The position numbers and the translations under genes were made by a program. From Sphingorhabdus_B arenilitoris (lineage in GTDB: Bacteria; Pseudomonadota; Alphaproteobacteria; Sphingomonadales; Sphingomonadaceae), in the NCBI RefSeq assembly GCF_042651485.1, contig NZ_JBHSDH010000012.1, forward strand, positions 136,040 to 200,039: a stretch of 64,000 nt of DNA. Direction: 5' to 3'. Of this stretch, positions 1-8,474 are shown in pieces; the stretch's first letter is position 1, and each line of letters begins with the position of its first letter. The notes beneath the pieces were generated by a model that was given only the letters and a program-made list of their open reading frames with translations, did not search any database and was not told the origin of the DNA.

Positions 1-639
1 AACCGTCCAAAGACGGGGCTTAAAATGGATACGGTCGGCCCGCCGCTGAAAAATACCGAGGTGAAGATTGCTGAGGATGGTGAGATATTGGTGCGCGGGC
101 CGCTGGTGATGAAAGGTTATTGGCGCAACAAGGCGGAAACCAACCGTGTTATTAAAGATGGCTGGCTGCATACTGGCGACATTGGCTTGATTGATGAGGC
201 GGGACGGATAAAAATCACCGACCGGAAAAAAGACCTTATCGTCAATGACAAAGGCGACAATATCGCACCGCAAAAGGTGGAAGGGATGCTAACGCTGCAG
301 CCTGAAATCATGCAGGCGATGGTGTCGGGTGATAAACGGCCCTATATTGTCGGCTTGATCGTGCCGGACCCCGAATGGGCGCTGGAATGGGCGCGGGCGC
401 AGGATATGAAATATGATTTCAAAGCCTTGCAGGATAACCCCGCTTTCCGCAGCGCGATCCGTGAGGCGATTGACCGCGTGAATAAGGATTTATCGGTGAC
501 CGAAAAAGTGCGGCAATTTGAATTTGCCGATGAACCCTTCACAATCGAAAATGAAGAAATGACGCCGAGTATGAAAATCCGCCGGCACATGATCCGTAGC
601 CGGTATCAAGAGCGACTGGATGGCATGTATAGGTCTTAG
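1..639 (+). CDS. Long-chain acyl-CoA synthetase, C-terminal part (5' end outside window)
   Basis: The reading frame is open from the first base, so this is the 3' end of a longer gene. The visible 212 residues are the end of an AMP-binding adenylating enzyme. They include GWLHTGDIG (aspartate that contacts the ribose of the adenylate) and DRKKDLIVNDKGDNIAPQ, the hinge that leads into the mobile C-terminal lid. The wording of this hinge, with N-I-A-P-Q-K-V-E, is typical of FadD15-like long-chain fatty acid:CoA ligases. Such enzymes activate fatty acids with ATP and CoA at the inner membrane. The substrate cannot be fixed from this fragment. The gene ends 18 bp before the convergent LacI-type regulator. 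Confidence 0.85.
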   Translation, partial: NRPKTGLKMDTVGPPLKNTEVKIAEDGEILVRGPLVMKGYWRNKAETNRVIKDGWLHTGDIGLIDEAGRIKITDRKKDLIVNDKGDNIAPQKVEGMLTLQPEIMQAMVSGDKRPYIVGLIVPDPEWALEWARAQDMKYDFKALQDNPAFRSAIREAIDRVNKDLSVTEKVRQFEFADEPFTIENEEMTPSMKIRRHMIRSRYQERLDGMYRS

Positions 640-657
640 GGCTCCGGGACGGCTATA

Positions 658-1707
658 TTATTGCAGGTGCCGGGGCGGAGCGATGGATTTTCGGCTGATA
701 AATTCTGACGATAGCTGGGCGTCGTCCAAATCGGTATCGGTCCCATCGGGTAAATAGCGTTGAGCCACTTTTTGCGCGGCCATGCGGCCCATTTCCATAA
801 TCGGCCAGCGCACCGTGCTGAGCGGCGGCCAAAGATGTGATGCCGTTGGGGAATCGTCAAATCCGACCAGGGACAAATCTTCTGGTACATTAATGCCCCG
901 CTCCCGCGCGGCATGTAACGCACCTGCGGCCATTTCATCATTGGACGCAAAAATCGCGGTGGGCGGATTATCGCCAGCAAGCAGTTTTTGAGCCGCGACA
1001 TAGCCTGAATTCAGGCGGTATGTGCCTTCGACCACAAAATGCTCCTCGACCGGCAGGCCTGCTGCTGCCATTGCCTCACGAAACCCTTGCTCGCGTTCGG
1101 CGGCAGAGCGAAAGCCCGCTGGCCCTTTAATTAGGGCAATGGCTTTATGGCCTGCGCGGATCAGCTCCGAACAGGCGGCTTTCACGGCCTCCCGGTCATT
1201 TGAAAAAACGCTATGCGGTAAATCGTCAAGCTGCGCCGAACCTATGCGCGCATATTCCACATTTTTCGCGCGCAGCAATTCTGCGATCCGGTCATCCTCC
1301 GATATAGGCGGCAGGACAAGCGCGGCCAATGGGCGCTGCTGATCCAAAAAATGGGCAATATCATCCAGCATGTCAGGCGAATGGCGGTCGACAGGACGGA
1401 CGACAAGCGCAAGGTCGGATGTTTTGATCCTATCCAGCACGCCCTTTTGAAAATTCAAAACGGTTTGCGCATTGGGATTGTCGTGAAACAACACGATGAA
1501 GAAATTGCGCCGAAGCGCCAATGCCCTCGCCTGCGGATTGGGAACAAATCCAAGCTCATCAATCACTTTTTCAACCCGCGCCCGGGTAACTTCTGTCGTC
1601 AGCGGTGATTTGTTCAAAACCCGGCTGACCGTTTTTTTCGACACATTTGCGAGCCGAGCGACATCATTAATGGTCGGTTTTTTATCGGATGCTGTGTTTT
1701 GGGCCAT
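658..1707 (-). CDS. LacI-family transcriptional regulator
   Basis: A 349-residue regulator. The N-terminus holds the LacI helix-turn-helix and hinge (INDVARLANVSKKTVSRVLN at about residues 11-30, then a PNPQARALA hinge helix near 57-65). The remainder is a periplasmic-binding-protein-like effector domain with FASNDEMAAGA and LSLVGFDDSP. I prefer the ATG at 1707, with AAAGG five bases upstream, over an in-frame GTG at 1713 that sits directly against that Shine-Dalgarno. Family members usually sense a sugar and repress catabolic genes. The effector is unknown and no sugar genes lie in this window. It is divergent from the Hsp70 gene, sharing a 193-bp intergenic region. Confidence 0.9.
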   Translation of the reverse strand: MAQNTASDKKPTINDVARLANVSKKTVSRVLNKSPLTTEVTRARVEKVIDELGFVPNPQARALALRRNFFIVLFHDNPNAQTVLNFQKGVLDRIKTSDLALVVRPVDRHSPDMLDDIAHFLDQQRPLAALVLPPISEDDRIAELLRAKNVEYARIGSAQLDDLPHSVFSNDREAVKAACSELIRAGHKAIALIKGPAGFRSAAEREQGFREAMAAAGLPVEEHFVVEGTYRLNSGYVAAQKLLAGDNPPTAIFASNDEMAAGALHAARERGINVPEDLSLVGFDDSPTASHLWPPLSTVRWPIMEMGRMAAQKVAQRYLPDGTDTDLDDAQLSSEFISRKSIAPPRHLQ

Positions 1708-1900
1708 GGTCACCTTTATTCGCAGCCGACCAAAACTGGCAGCAACTTCATGTGCGATCTAAGCCAATTTCGGCAATAACGGCAAGCATTTTGCTCGGCC
1801 TTTCATTTTATCGGGCAAACAGAGCGCCCCTGTGGCAAAAAAATATATTCAAAAGCGGATGATTGGTTAAATAGAAAGCTGATTCTTTTGGGAGTTTTGC

Positions 1901-3598
1901 ATGATAATAGGTATCGACCTTGGCACAACGAACAGCGCGGCGGCGGTATGGCGCGATGGCAAGGCAGAATTGATACCCAATAGCTTGGGTGATTATCTGA
2001 CCCCGTCAGCGGTCAGTATTAGTGACAAGGGCGATGTCCTAACGGGCATGGCGGCGCGCGAGCGGCAATCCACAGACCCGGCCCGCACAGCCACCGGCTT
2101 CAAACGCCTGATCGGGACGCAGGAGAAGGTGAAGCTGGGCAGGAAAGAATTTTTGCCCGAGGATTTATCGAGCCTGATCCTGGCCAGTATAAAGGCCGAT
2201 GCGGAGGCTTTTTTGGGCGAGCCTGTTGAAGAGGCGGTTATTACCGTGCCCGCTTATTTCAATGAACAGCAACGCCGCGCCACGCAAAAAGCGGCGCAAA
2301 TGGCGGGTTTGAAGGTCGACCGGTTGATCAATGAACCAACTGCTGCGGCGCTGGGTTTTGGGATACATGAGCTGGAAAAAGAACATCCCTTTCTGGTCTT
2401 TGATCTGGGCGGCGGGACATTTGACGTTTCGATCGTAGAAATATTCGACGGCATTATCGAAGTGCGCTCTTCGGCCGGTGACCCCCGGCTGGGCGGGCTC
2501 GATTTCAACGAGGCGGTGATCGCGCTTGCGGCCGAACAATTGGGCGAAAAGGTAAAGCCCTTGCTACAAAATCCGGACTGCGCCGGTGTGATGCGAGAGG
2601 CGGCGGAACGCGCGCGCCGTACGCTGAGCGACCATGCCAGCGCCGATTTTAAATTTGTGTGGCAGGGGGAGGAATATAAAACCGAGCTGACCGCCGATGA
2701 TTTTGAAAAGCAAGCCGAGGGCCTGATCAACCGTTTGCGGGAACCCGTGCTACGGGCGCTGCGCGATGGCGGTATTCGGTCGAAGGAATTGAGTGAGGTT
2801 GTCCTCGTCGGCGGCGGGACGCGGATGCCGGTGGTGCGCAAGGCGGTGACGCGGCTGTTTGGCCGTTTCCCCAACCACAGCCTGCATCCCGATCATGCCG
2901 TTGCGCTGGGCGCGGCGGTTCAGGCGGGGCTGCGTACGCGCAACAGCGACCTGAAAGAAATTCGCATGACCGACGTCTGCCCATTCAGCCTGGGCGTGGA
3001 CGTTGCCGAATATGATCAATTTGGCAATATGCGCAGCGGCATTTTCGCGCCTATTATCGAACGCAATCGCACCATCCCGACCAGTAAGGTGAATGTATTT
3101 TCCACGATGGCCGATAATCAGCGCGAAGTGCGGTTCGGCGTGTATCAGGGAGAGGCCCGTCATGTCGCATCCAATGTCAAATTGGGTGAGATTAAGATTA
3201 AGGTACCGCCCAAACCCGCTGGCCATGTGCAAGTGGAATGCCGGTTCAGCTATGACGTATCCGGATTGTTGGAGGTCGATATTACCGTCCCTGAAACCGG
3301 GCAGAAGGAACAGCATATTTTCGGCGGTGAGGGATTGGAAAAAGACGATATGGAGCAGCGGCGCGCTATGCTTGCCAAAATGAAAGTCCATCCGCGTGAT
3401 GACAGCCTCAATGCGGCGGTCATGGCGCGGGCGAAACGCTGTTTTGAATCGTTATTGGGGGATGAGCGCGATTATGTTGGCCGCTTGCTGCTCGCTTATG
3501 AGGGCGTGCTCGATCGTCAGGAAAAGCGGGAGATTGATGAATTTCGCGAACAATTGGTCACCGAACTCGACCGGATTGAAGGCGAAAGGTATCTTTGA
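1901..3598 (+). CDS. hscC: Hsp70-family chaperone, HscC type
   Basis: A 565-residue Hsp70, shorter than DnaK (about 640) and close to HscC length. The actin-like ATPase domain starts at once with IGIDLGTTNSAAAVW, followed by phosphate-binding DLGGGTFDVSIVEIFDG and an adenosine motif LVGGGTRMPVVR. A short substrate-binding domain follows, with little of the C-terminal lid or tail of DnaK. A strong Shine-Dalgarno (GGGAG) precedes the ATG. The gene overlaps the next one, a J-like protein, by four bases (TTGA), so the two are translationally coupled. The same pairing is known in E. coli, where hscC lies beside djlB and djlC. Clients are not known; HscC is a specialised, non-essential Hsp70. Confidence 0.85.
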   Translation: MIIGIDLGTTNSAAAVWRDGKAELIPNSLGDYLTPSAVSISDKGDVLTGMAARERQSTDPARTATGFKRLIGTQEKVKLGRKEFLPEDLSSLILASIKADAEAFLGEPVEEAVITVPAYFNEQQRRATQKAAQMAGLKVDRLINEPTAAALGFGIHELEKEHPFLVFDLGGGTFDVSIVEIFDGIIEVRSSAGDPRLGGLDFNEAVIALAAEQLGEKVKPLLQNPDCAGVMREAAERARRTLSDHASADFKFVWQGEEYKTELTADDFEKQAEGLINRLREPVLRALRDGGIRSKELSEVVLVGGGTRMPVVRKAVTRLFGRFPNHSLHPDHAVALGAAVQAGLRTRNSDLKEIRMTDVCPFSLGVDVAEYDQFGNMRSGIFAPIIERNRTIPTSKVNVFSTMADNQREVRFGVYQGEARHVASNVKLGEIKIKVPPKPAGHVQVECRFSYDVSGLLEVDITVPETGQKEQHIFGGEGLEKDDMEQRRAMLAKMKVHPRDDSLNAAVMARAKRCFESLLGDERDYVGRLLLAYEGVLDRQEKREIDEFREQLVTELDRIEGERYL

Positions 3599-5232
3599 GC
3601 GTGCCACAAGGTTTTTGGGCAATATTGGGCATTGAACCCAGCAAAGAATTGAAAGTGGTCCGCAGTGCTTATGCCGCGAAGCTGAAAACCATCGATGTCG
3701 ATGCCGACCCTGCAGCTTTCATGGCGCTGCGTGATGCCTATGAAGCGGCGCAGGATTACGTTCGCTATGCCGCCTATGACGAAGAAGATGATGATTTCGG
3801 ACTAGACGATTGGGATGATAGCGAGGCGGCAGAGCCAAAGGTTGTCATCCATAGCGCCGAGGCCGCAGGAGACATGGCGCAATCTGCACCGGCGGAAGAT
3901 GCCGGTCAAAGGAACGACGCTGAAAATCCTTGGACCGAACCCACAGGCGAAGAGCTATATTACCGCATTGCCGATATTTTGCATGACCCCGAAAAACAGG
4001 GGCAGAATTTGGGCGAGGAAGAATATCGGACGATTCAAGCCGCGACTCAGGATTTTATCGGCTGGCTCGACCGGGCAACGATTGACGACGCGCGTGATTA
4101 TGAATTTGCGCTGGCACATTTAATGGCCGCGACCATCCCGCGATCAGACCCGATGCTGGATAAAATTCCGGCTTATTTCGGTTGGGATAATGCCGCCGAT
4201 AATTATGATTTTCCGCCGCAAGTCGCCGATATATTGGAACGGCGCGATGCCAATCAGGCGATCACTTTATTGGTTGACCCTGCGCACCGGCTACATGATG
4301 CCTTTGCCGCGCTCACTTCGCCTGTTGAAACAAAGCGAAACAACCCAGACCTTCGCGAAAAAGTGCGTGAATTGATTCAGTCGGCGCAGCGATATCACCC
4401 CTCATTGCAGGCCGCATTTGATTACGACCGGGTGGCCGAATGGGAAAGAACGCTGAAAATCGGGACATTCGCCCCCGGCACAGAAAAAGCGTCAGAAAGC
4501 GGCAAAAACTGGTGGAGTTATTGGTGGGTATTCTTGATACTCATCTCGCTGGCCCGTTTCTGCGACGCTGGTAACAAGCCTTCTGGTGCGGATGCCCCGC
4601 TCGACATTTCCAGTCCGGCCGCTCAGGCGGATTTGGAGCAGATGTTCGGCACCGTATTTGGCGGGGAGTTAAGCTATATTGAGGCGAAAGCCGTAGCCCC
4701 AGTTTTTGCAACCTATGCCGAAATAAATTGGCGCGCAACAAAAGGTGCTGGTAATATATCAGGACAAGGTCCGTTGTCCCTGAACCAGACCGCTACGTCG
4801 GTTGTTTATCAAGAGCTGCCCAAAGCAAATGCAGATGATTTAAGGGCCTATTGGCAGCTTTGGAGCGAAAAAGCGCAGAGCCAGCAAAAATTGGGGGTCG
4901 CGCAGTGCCAAGATTTTGTAAGCCGTCAACCGCGTCAATTTGACTTTCCTGAAGCGATTAAAAAACGCGATCAAAAGATGATGGCGCATATCATTAAGAC
5001 TTACTATTCCAACGCATCGCTTGAATATAAACAACGACCAAAGAGCTTCTCGATCTCCGGTGAGATAATAGAGCAGGTCATTGACCAGTCAAAGCTGTCC
5101 GAGGCCGAAGTGCGCAGCGTTTTTGAGCGCAAGGGCACGCCGAAAAATGAATGTGCAACGTGGATCGTCTTCACCAAAATTTTGTCCGAAAGCAAAAGCG
5201 CCGACGCGGTCACATTGATGAAGGCGATTTAG
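3595..5232 (+). CDS. J-domain-like, membrane-anchored partner of HscC
   Basis: A 545-residue protein. The first 55 residues resemble the J-like domain of DjlB/DjlC proteins (GFWAILGI, then YAAKLKTIDVDADPAAFMAL and REAYEAA-like DAYEAAQDY). The canonical HPD tripeptide of J-proteins is absent: where it should be, the sequence reads T-I-D-V-D-A-D-P. An acidic low-complexity stretch (DEEDDDFGLDDWDD) follows. One hydrophobic segment (WWSYWWVFLILISLARF, around residue 305) separates the N-terminal region from a C-terminal domain of about 220 residues with no recognised motif. The start is TTG at 3595 or GTG at 3601. Function is inferred from coupling to hscC: it probably recruits or regulates that chaperone at the membrane. 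Confidence 0.75.
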   Translation: MSVPQGFWAILGIEPSKELKVVRSAYAAKLKTIDVDADPAAFMALRDAYEAAQDYVRYAAYDEEDDDFGLDDWDDSEAAEPKVVIHSAEAAGDMAQSAPAEDAGQRNDAENPWTEPTGEELYYRIADILHDPEKQGQNLGEEEYRTIQAATQDFIGWLDRATIDDARDYEFALAHLMAATIPRSDPMLDKIPAYFGWDNAADNYDFPPQVADILERRDANQAITLLVDPAHRLHDAFAALTSPVETKRNNPDLREKVRELIQSAQRYHPSLQAAFDYDRVAEWERTLKIGTFAPGTEKASESGKNWWSYWWVFLILISLARFCDAGNKPSGADAPLDISSPAAQADLEQMFGTVFGGELSYIEAKAVAPVFATYAEINWRATKGAGNISGQGPLSLNQTATSVVYQELPKANADDLRAYWQLWSEKAQSQQKLGVAQCQDFVSRQPRQFDFPEAIKKRDQKMMAHIIKTYYSNASLEYKQRPKSFSISGEIIEQVIDQSKLSEAEVRSVFERKGTPKNECATWIVFTKILSESKSADAVTLMKAI

Positions 5233-5273
5233 GCTGACATACAGTTGGCCGTACCGGGCCTAATTTTAGCCGC

Positions 5274-5291
5274 TGCAATGCGCGCATTGCA
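5274..5291. repeat. 18-bp perfect palindrome
   Basis: TGCAATGCGCGCATTGCA reads the same on both strands. It lies 42 bp after the J-like gene and 150 bp before the end of the convergent tlyA gene. No T-run follows on either side, so it is not a textbook terminator. It could be a protein-binding site or an RNA hairpin end. Confidence 0.6.
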
Positions 5292-5440
5292 CTCTTAATG
5301 GCAATGTAAGTTCTGCCATGCAATGCGATATGCTCGGCATCCCAAAGCCTGCTTCGGATACAAGCATCCTGGTCAGCCCAAACCCTCAGCTTGGCAATTT
5401 TGTGACACGCCGCCGGGCCTGTTGGGCGTTCCCTAGCGGT

Positions 5441-6178
5441 CTATTTTTCCGCCCAGATCAAAAATTCGACATTGCCCTGTGGTCCGGTAATGGGGCTGGT
5501 GGTCAGGCCTTTGACCGTCCACCCGTTTGCGGTGAGCCAAGCCTGTATCTCGGCGCATACCCGTTCATGCACCGCCGCGTCGCGCACCACGCCGCCTTTG
5601 CCTACCTCTTGCCGGCCAGCTTCAAATTGCGGTTTAATCAGCGCAATCAACTGTGCGCCGTCCGCCGCGAATGTCAGCGGCTTTTCCAGTACCTTGGACA
5701 GGCCGATAAAGCTGGCATCGCACACAATGATGCTGACTTGTTCCGGAATATGATCGGCGGTCAATATCCGCGCACTGGTTTGTTCATGGACGATGACGCG
5801 GTCATCTTGGCGCAGTTTCCACGCCAGCTGATTGGTGCCGCTGTCCACTGCATAAACCCGTGCTGCTCCATTGGTCAGGAGAACATCCGTAAATCCGCCG
5901 GTTGAACTGCCTACATCCACGGCGGTCATGCCCGCGACAGTAATGCCAAATTCTTTCAGCGCATGATCAAGCTTAATCCCGCCGCGCGATACCCACGGGT
6001 GGTCTTTACCCTGTAAGCTGATTTCGGCATCCGCCGCGACTTGCTGCCCGGCTTTCTCCGCCTTTTTTCCCGACAGCATAACCTGGCCAGCCATGATCAG
6101 GGCCTGCGCCCGGGTGCGGCTTTCGGCATGACCTTGTTCGACAAGCAATTGGTCGAGACGGATTTTCTTTTGCGCCAT
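5441..6178 (-). CDS. tlyA: TlyA-type rRNA methyltransferase (hemolysin A family)
   Basis: A 245-residue protein with an N-terminal S4 RNA-binding domain (KKIRLDQLLVEQGHAESRTRAQALIMAG) and a FtsJ-like Rossmann methyltransferase. The SAM-binding loop is AVDVGSSTGGFTDVLL, and KPQFEAGR is a conserved later motif. TlyA proteins 2'-O-methylate cytidines in 16S and/or 23S rRNA. The frame extends further upstream to 6301, but those residues overlap the divergent lipoprotein gene and have no family resemblance. The ATG at 6178, directly before AQKKIRLDQ, matches the family N-terminus. In many bacteria tlyA follows dxs; dxs is not next to it here. Confidence 0.9.
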   Translation of the reverse strand: MAQKKIRLDQLLVEQGHAESRTRAQALIMAGQVMLSGKKAEKAGQQVAADAEISLQGKDHPWVSRGGIKLDHALKEFGITVAGMTAVDVGSSTGGFTDVLLTNGAARVYAVDSGTNQLAWKLRQDDRVIVHEQTSARILTADHIPEQVSIIVCDASFIGLSKVLEKPLTFAADGAQLIALIKPQFEAGRQEVGKGGVVRDAAVHERVCAEIQAWLTANGWTVKGLTTSPITGPQGNVEFLIWAEK

Positions 6179-6225
6179 GATTTCATGGCCTAGCCGAAGC
6201 GCAATAAATTGGCCATAATGAAGGT

Positions 6226-6768
6226 ATGAAAACCCGAATCTATTATTTTGCGCTGATATTGCTGGCCTCTTCCTGCTCGGTACCAGCGCCGCCGCCGACA
6301 TCGCCTGCGCCCGCCCCGCGCACCGCGCCGCCGGTTTCTGCGCCTGCCGATACCGGGATTAAGCAGCCTACGGGATCATGGCTCGATTGGGATATTGCGC
6401 CGGGCAGCTGGGTTTACCGGCAGGATGGCCGGGGATCGATTGCGTTATTTGGTGAAACCGGACGCGATGCGCTGGTCACGCTGCGCTGCGATCGCGGACG
6501 CGGGCAGCTATATCTGGCACGGGCGGATGAAAGCGGAACGGGGGCGGGAAGCTTCACCATACGCAGCCATGCGATGATGAAAAGCTATAGCGCGGGAACA
6601 ACCGGGGGCACGCCGCCCTATGTCGCCGTTGCTCTTGCGCCTACCGATACTATATTGGATGCCGTCGCATTTACGCGCGGACGGATCGCCATCGAAGCGG
6701 CTGGACAAAAACATATCGCCATTCCGATATGGTCCGAAGTGCCGCGCGTTATTGATGATTGCCGGTGA
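6226..6768 (+). CDS. Putative lipoprotein, unknown function
   Basis: A 180-residue protein. The N-terminus MKTRIYYFALILLASSCS has a basic start, a hydrophobic core and a lipobox-like LASSC, so lipidation at Cys17 is likely. A Pro/Ala-rich linker (about residues 19-45) follows, then a compact domain with WLDWDIAPGSWVYRQDGRGS and alternating short strands. Similar small lipoproteins are common in sphingomonads, but I cannot assign a function. It is divergent from tlyA with a 47-bp gap. Confidence 0.7.
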   Translation: MKTRIYYFALILLASSCSVPAPPPTSPAPAPRTAPPVSAPADTGIKQPTGSWLDWDIAPGSWVYRQDGRGSIALFGETGRDALVTLRCDRGRGQLYLARADESGTGAGSFTIRSHAMMKSYSAGTTGGTPPYVAVALAPTDTILDAVAFTRGRIAIEAAGQKHIAIPIWSEVPRVIDDCR

Positions 6769-6833
6769 ATAGGCGCTAACCAAACATGCCTCAGCGGCGA
6801 GCGAAGCGTGGATATTTGCCCCAAAAAAAATAA

Positions 6834-6850
6834 AAAACAAGTCTTGTTTT
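6834..6850. repeat. Short inverted repeat in AT-rich stretch
   Basis: AAAACAAG, one T, then CTTGTTTT, preceded by a run of A residues. It follows the lipoprotein stop by 65 bp and ends 43 bp before the first start of the small ORF. It may be a weak bidirectional terminator or part of the small ORF's promoter region. Confidence 0.3.
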
Positions 6851-6893
6851 GAAAACTCCGCTGATTCACAACAGTCATGCGGAGGGCAAGCCA

Positions 6894-6995
6894 ATGCACA
6901 TAGCAAATTTTCTTCAACAATCGAAAGGAGGTGATCCGATGTCTCATGGTTCAGTTAAGGGGTCGGACAATTCCGTTCGGGAGATCGGTCGCTAA
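6894..6995 (+). CDS. Small ORF (33 or 18 aa) with extreme Shine-Dalgarno
   Basis: Two in-frame ATG starts share one stop. The outer start (6894) has GGAGGG seven bases upstream and gives 33 residues. The inner start (6939) gives 18 residues (M-S-H-G-S-V-K-G-S-D-N and so on) and has GAAAGGAGGTGATCC (6923-6937) just before it. That 15-mer is fully complementary to the usual alphaproteobacterial 16S rRNA 3' tail. A factor-independent terminator follows at 7090-7123, so this is a self-contained transcript of roughly 250 nt. I do not recognise the peptide. It may be a translated small protein, a leader peptide, or an RNA that binds 30S subunits. Confidence 0.45.
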   Translation: MHIANFLQQSKGGDPMSHGSVKGSDNSVREIGR

Positions 6996-7089
6996 GTCAC
7001 GCTGGACAGCGTTAAAGAGCGAGGCCGTAATCCTTTCGGCACATAGCAACTTCCGGCAGCGGATGTCAGACCGCTGACCCATGTTTAAG

Positions 7090-7123
7090 GGGACCGTTGG
7101 TGTAAATCCGGCGGTCCCTTTTT
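7090..7123 (+). terminator. Rho-independent terminator after small ORF
   Basis: GGGACCG (7090-7096) pairs with CGGTCCC (7112-7118), and a run of five T follows. It lies 94 bp after the small-ORF stop and defines the 3' end of that transcript on the plus strand. Confidence 0.75.
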
Positions 7124-7252
7124 CTGTGTTGCAACATGCGGATCGTTAGCGGATCGAGTGGCACCTGAATTGTCGGAAAATTTGACAGCATATTGTTTGG
7201 TTAACGTGTTGATAACCATCTAACGCTATGAAAAATAGTATACTGTCGAAAC

Positions 7253-7268
7253 TGGCACAGGCCCTGCA
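7253..7268 (+). promoter_or_regulatory. Sigma-54 (RpoN) type promoter
   Basis: TGGCACAGGCCCTGCA. The GG at 7254-7255 and GC at 7266-7267 are separated by exactly ten bases, as required for -24/-12 promoters. It agrees with TGGCAC-N5-TTGC except for one T to C change. Expected transcription start is near 7279, heading toward a 12-bp hairpin and then the 3' end of convergent prfA. No ORF lies downstream in that direction. Confidence 0.55.
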
Positions 7269-7278
7269 TAGACACTAT

Positions 7279-7350
7279 TGTTCAACAACCCCACTTTAAG
7301 CCTTTCGGACGGGTTGGCAGCTACTGGTCTCGCGCCAACCCGTCCCGGCT
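7279..7350 (+). ncRNA. Putative sigma-54-driven small RNA
   Basis: The region downstream of the -24/-12 element has no ORF but contains a perfect 12-bp stem: GGACGGGTTGGC (7307-7318) with GCCAACCCGTCC (7334-7345), 15-nt loop. Only a weak pyrimidine-rich tail (CGGCTTTCCTTCC) follows, so the hairpin is either an imperfect terminator or the functional body. Boundaries are estimates. The transcript would run into the 3' end of prfA on the opposite strand. The class of RNA is not recognised. Confidence 0.4.
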
Positions 7351-7391
7351 TTCCTTCCACAGCAGAATAAATAGATTGCAAGGCCCCGGCC

Positions 7392-8474
7392 TTAATCGGC
7401 GTTTAGGCCCGCCATGCGCTCTGCCTGATCCTCGGCAATCAGTGCCCTGATCAATTCATCCATGCTGCCTTCTAATATTTCGGGCAGCTTATGCAGCGTT
7501 AAATTGATCCGGTGGTCGGTCACGCGGCCTTGCGGGAAATTATACGTTCGGATACGCTCGGACCTGTCGCCGCTGCCGACCATGGATTTGCGGGCGTCGG
7601 CCTCCTCGCTTTGTATGCGGCTGCGCTCTGCCTCGAACAAACGCGTGCGCAGGACCTGCAGCGCTTTGGCTTTATTCTTATGCTGCGATTTCTCATCCTG
7701 TTGGATCACAACAAGGCCGGTGGGTATGTGAGTGATACGCACCGCGCTATCGGTCGTGTTCACATGCTGCCCGCCGGCACCCGATGCACGGTAAACGTCA
7801 ATCCGCAGATCGGCGTCATTGATCGCGACATCCACTTCCTCCGCCTCAGGCAGGACGGCAACGGTCGCGGCGCTCGTGTGGATGCGCCCGCCGCTTTCGG
7901 TCACCGGCACGCGCTGCACCCGGTGGACACCGCTTTCAAATTTCAGTTTCGCAAATACGCCGTTGCCCTTAACCGAAGCGACAACTTCCTTAAAACCGCC
8001 CTGATCGGCGGCATTGGCGGAGATCATTTCCACCTTCCACCCTTGCGAAGCGGCATAGCGTTCATACATGCGCAGCAAATCGCCTGCGAATAAGGCCGCC
8101 TCATCACCGCCGGTTCCGGCGCGAATTTCGAGCATGGCGGGCCGGTCATCGGCGGCGTCGCGGGGGAGCAGCTTGATGGCGAGCTGCTGTTCGGCTTCGG
8201 CCAATTGCGCCGCTATTTCCTGCAATTCATCCACGGCCATGTCACGTAGTTCGTCATCGGCGCTGTTGTCTTTAACCATCACTTCCAATGTAGCGATTTC
8301 GGCGCGAAAGCGGCGGACATGGCGTGCCGCATTCGCAACCGGTTCCAACTCAGCATATTCCCGGCTGGCGGCGACAAAGGCTTCACCCTCCATCGTACCC
8401 GACGCCATTCGCGCCTCAAGCTCGGCAAAACGCGCCTCAATTTGCGCAATACGTTCGGACGATATTTTGGTCAT
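7392..8474 (-). CDS. prfA: Peptide chain release factor 1
   Basis: A 360-residue class I release factor, the usual RF1 length. The catalytic loop GAGGQHVNTTDSA carries the universal GGQ that reaches the peptidyl transferase centre. Further upstream is the RF1-type codon-recognition region. It terminates translation at UAA and UAG. The start ATG overlaps the hisS stop codon (ATGA at 8471-8474), so the two genes form one transcript with hisS first. prmC, the usual GGQ methyltransferase partner, is not downstream here; the small-RNA region lies there instead. Confidence 0.97.
   Translation of the reverse strand: MTKISSERIAQIEARFAELEARMASGTMEGEAFVAASREYAELEPVANAARHVRRFRAEIATLEVMVKDNSADDELRDMAVDELQEIAAQLAEAEQQLAIKLLPRDAADDRPAMLEIRAGTGGDEAALFAGDLLRMYERYAASQGWKVEMISANAADQGGFKEVVASVKGNGVFAKLKFESGVHRVQRVPVTESGGRIHTSAATVAVLPEAEEVDVAINDADLRIDVYRASGAGGQHVNTTDSAVRITHIPTGLVVIQQDEKSQHKNKAKALQVLRTRLFEAERSRIQSEEADARKSMVGSGDRSERIRTYNFPQGRVTDHRINLTLHKLPEILEGSMDELIRALIAEDQAERMAGLNAD

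Noticed and set aside
5318..5905. 195-residue plus-strand frame opposite tlyA
   Set aside because: Antisense to the S4/FtsJ methyltransferase; no ribosome-binding site and no known domain.
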